Assembly (NCBI GenBank): GCA_030762985.1
Contig: CM061043.1
Coordinates: 56,369,540 to 56,433,539, forward strand
DNA length: 64,000 nucleotides
DNA from: Adelphocoris suturalis
Taxonomy: Eukaryota; Arthropoda; Insecta; Hemiptera; Miridae
Direction: 5' to 3'
Shown here: positions 61,849-64,000 of the stretch, one piece after another
How positions within the stretch are numbered: the first letter of the stretch is position 1
Layout of the letters: every line of letters begins with the position of its first letter
Position numbers and translations under genes: made by a program
Notes under the pieces: model-generated
What the model was told of the DNA's origin: nothing
Database searches by the model: none
What the model saw: only the letters and a program-made list of their open reading frames with translations

Positions 61849-63108
61849 GCATCGCCGTCCCTACTCTCGGGTAATCAATTATCTGATCGGTCGGCCGTGG
61901 AAAGCGGTGTGGGAATCATCACTTTTTGTGAGTTGGAGTGTCATTGGACCCACTAAATTCGTCGTTCAGTAGAGTGGAAGTTATACCAGTGGATAATTAA
62001 CCTTTAACCGGGCGCATTGACTGTTGATTAAAATCTACCGTCGTTGTATAAAAACTTGAATATCTACAGCCTGAAGGCATCCAGAAGTAAGTAAGTACTT
62101 AATTTGTATGACATCAAAATTAGAAATTGTCAATACATCGTCAAAGGTACTTCAAACCATTGTAACAAGCTCATTTTCCACAGTTTTATCCAATTTGGAT
62201 GAAATTTTCAGGGAAAGTGCGGGCTTGGGGATGGAGGTTCCCCTGTCGGTTTCATTTTTCCCAACTCAACACCACTCTGCGCATGCGCAAACTTAAATTC
62301 CGCCAAGCGTCATTTTCTCACGGCCTAGTCGTCCGATCTCGCTCAAATTCGGAGGAGAGCTGGAAGATGACGATTCCATCATATGGTATCAATTTAAACA
62401 TGATTGTATCAATGATAGTTAGGTACTGCGCATACGCAAATGTAGAATCCTTGTAACAAGCTTATTTTCTACAGTTTCAATCAGATTTGTAAAACTATCA
62501 TGGTACGCGCGGGCTCGAATGTGGACGTTTCTCTATCAATTTCATTGTTGCCAAATCAATGCTTCACTATACGCAATCGCATGCGTAAATTCAACTATGC
62601 TCGATTTCGTCACGCCCTAATCGCCTGATCTCACTCAAATTTGGAAAATACTTAGTTGGGGGATGACGATTTGATCATCCCATATCAATTTTATCATGAT
62701 TACATCGCCGTCCCTACTCTCGGGTAATCAATTATCTGTTCGGGGTTGGCCGAGAAAAGCGGTATGGGAATCCGCACTTTTTGTGAGTCGGAGTCTCATA
62801 GGGCCTACTAAATTCGTCCTTCCGTAGAGTGGAAGGTATACCAGTGGACAATTAACCATTAACCGGGCACATTGACCGTGGATTACCATCTACCGTCGTC
62901 GTACAAGACTTGAATATCTACAGCCTGAAGGCATCCAGAAGTAAGTTAGTACCTACTTAATTTGTATGACACCGAAATTGGTAATACATCGTCAAAGATA
63001 CAAGTAACAAGTTTATTCAAATCATTGTAGCAAGCTTATTATCCACATTTTTCATCCGATTTAGATGAAATTTTCAGGGAAAGTGCGGGCTTGGGGGTAG
63101 AGGTTGTC
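61849..63108 (+). repeat. Tandem duplication, period about 853-867 bp
   Basis: 61849-62236 is repeated at 62704-63105: ATCGCCGTCCCTACTCTCGG, GGTAATCAATTATCTG, CTGAAGGCATCCAGAAGTAA and TTTTCAGGGAAAGTGCGGGC. Between them, 62150-62650 contains two diverged units of about 300 bp with CAAGCTTATTTTC-like and GCGCATGCGCA-like motifs. Confidence 0.85.
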
Positions 63109-64000
63109 ACGGACTTAGGCCCAGAGGTGCAATGGGGCCTAAATCCGCGCTACATAGAGAGGGGAGTGTGACAGTACCATAAGAGATACTACTCGTAATT
63201 ATAGCGTGTGTGCTGTGTTCGGAGAAGATAATTTTCCGGTTCTCGGATCCTCATCTATCGCCAACCACAGCATTCCAAGAACTCGAGCAACGGATAGACG
63301 CGCATTCTTTTGGAATTGACGGGAACTGTCACACTCCTCCCCTTAAAGACGTACTTGATTGAAGAGCAAGTATGTAAACCAGGTGGAATAGTTTACTGGT
63401 TGAGAACTGATGCTCACTAATAAATAGCTGCGTTGGCGATTGAAGATAAAAAAAGATAAATTATAACAGGATGGATTGTCAATGAATCTTCATATGAAGT
63501 ATTAATTAGGTAATTAACCCCCAATAAAAGATTGGAACAATCGGGAATAAATGGTTTCTCAACTATGGAGACTTATACCTATAGAAAATAAAATATATAT
63601 AAAAATATGTGCCCACGTTGGAGACTTGAATTGGGAAATAAGCCCTGGAAATAACAATTGGGAACTATGCCCTTGAATAAAGAATATATGTATAATAATA
63701 AAAAAGGCAAAGGCCTGAAACCATAGGTATGAAAATAAAAATTATTTATGAGGAGAAAATTTTGAGAAATTAGAAGTCTTAATTGACCAATGAAATTATT
63801 TATATACCAAAGGATAATAATGATTTTTCCTTCTGGAAACCCGGGCCAAGTGTCTTCTGAAACATGTAGACCTCAAAAACAGTGAACCTGGATGTACTAT
63901 GTATAACCATGCGTAATCCTGGAAACCTCGCTCTTCTACCATGCAACGGACTTAGGTCACCCCCAGAGGTGCAATGGGGCCTGAATCAGCGCTACATAGA
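63109..64000 (-). mobile_element. LTR-like element running off the window
   Basis: On the minus strand, the leader CCCCATTGCACCTCTGGG occurs at 63948-64000 and again at 63110-63166. A purine tract AAGGGGAGGAG lies just before the LTR-like segment 63167-63333. The order leader, internal sequence, purine tract, LTR, leader suggests tandem or nested short LTR elements. No coding motif was seen in the 560-bp interior. Confidence 0.5.
63167..63333 (-). repeat. LTR-like segment, copy 2
   Basis: 167 bp bounded by TGTGACAGT and ACTGTCACA. Read on the minus strand it starts TGTGACAGTTCCCGTCA, like 22266. The purine tract AAGGGGAGGAG immediately precedes it on that strand. Confidence 0.6.

Overview
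The window is A+T-rich eukaryotic DNA with no operons, no ribosome binding sites and very little host coding sequence. Long (TA)n, (CA)n and (AG)n microsatellites, many decayed transposons and insect-type reverse transcriptases point to an arthropod, most likely an insect. Recurring GTAGGTA/TACCTAC strings would suit a hemipteran or lepidopteran, but the species cannot be fixed from the sequence. The one convincing non-transposon gene is an uncharacterised 467-codon nuclear-looking protein on the minus strand at 50402-51805. Almost everything else is layered mobile DNA.

Layout, 0-13 kb: two hAT-type foldback MITE copies, a Penelope-like element at 5.4-6.6 kb (minus strand) with a hammerhead-ribozyme-like core, a 1.25-kb palindrome with (TA)n in both arms (8985-10237), a short R2-like element lying between (CA)n tracts (10290-11187), and a CR1/jockey-like reverse transcriptase remnant. 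13-23 kb: diverged tandem repeats of roughly 150-170 bp, a second CR1-like fragment, two more hAT MITEs (the one at 19252-19747 has a perfect 8-bp target duplication), a 490-bp foldback, and two broken non-LTR C-terminal regions, one with RNase H. 23-26.5 kb: a 440-bp (CA)n tract abutting the poly(A) tail of a longer R2-like element that still has a 451-codon ORF with a CCHC knuckle and a PD...D restriction-like endonuclease.

27-33 kb holds dispersed and tandem repeats, some of which act as empty-site references for later insertions. One such insertion, a foldback at 31908-32475, carries a second hammerhead-like core. 35-45 kb holds a TIR element between 122-bp direct repeats, a very GC-rich double hairpin, several MITE-like elements and many copies of a (TA)n-bearing repeat called family A here. 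47.2-49.6 kb is an LTR retrotransposon with near-identical 160-bp LTRs whose protease, reverse transcriptase and RNase H have been deleted. 52.7-55.5 kb has a second Penelope endonuclease fragment and an I/Loa/R1-like RT with RNase H. 56.8-57.9 kb is a Harbinger-like element with a TTA target duplication and a paralogous empty site. The last 2 kb hold an 850-bp tandem duplication and LTR-like repeats that run off the window.

There is no joint pathway here. The pattern is repeated nesting of elements into older repeats. The most interesting points are the two hammerhead-like cores, the palindromes, the association of the R2-like element with (AC)n, the gutted LTR element, the GC-rich double hairpin and the orphan gene. 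All similarity statements come from reading the sequence by eye; no search was run.
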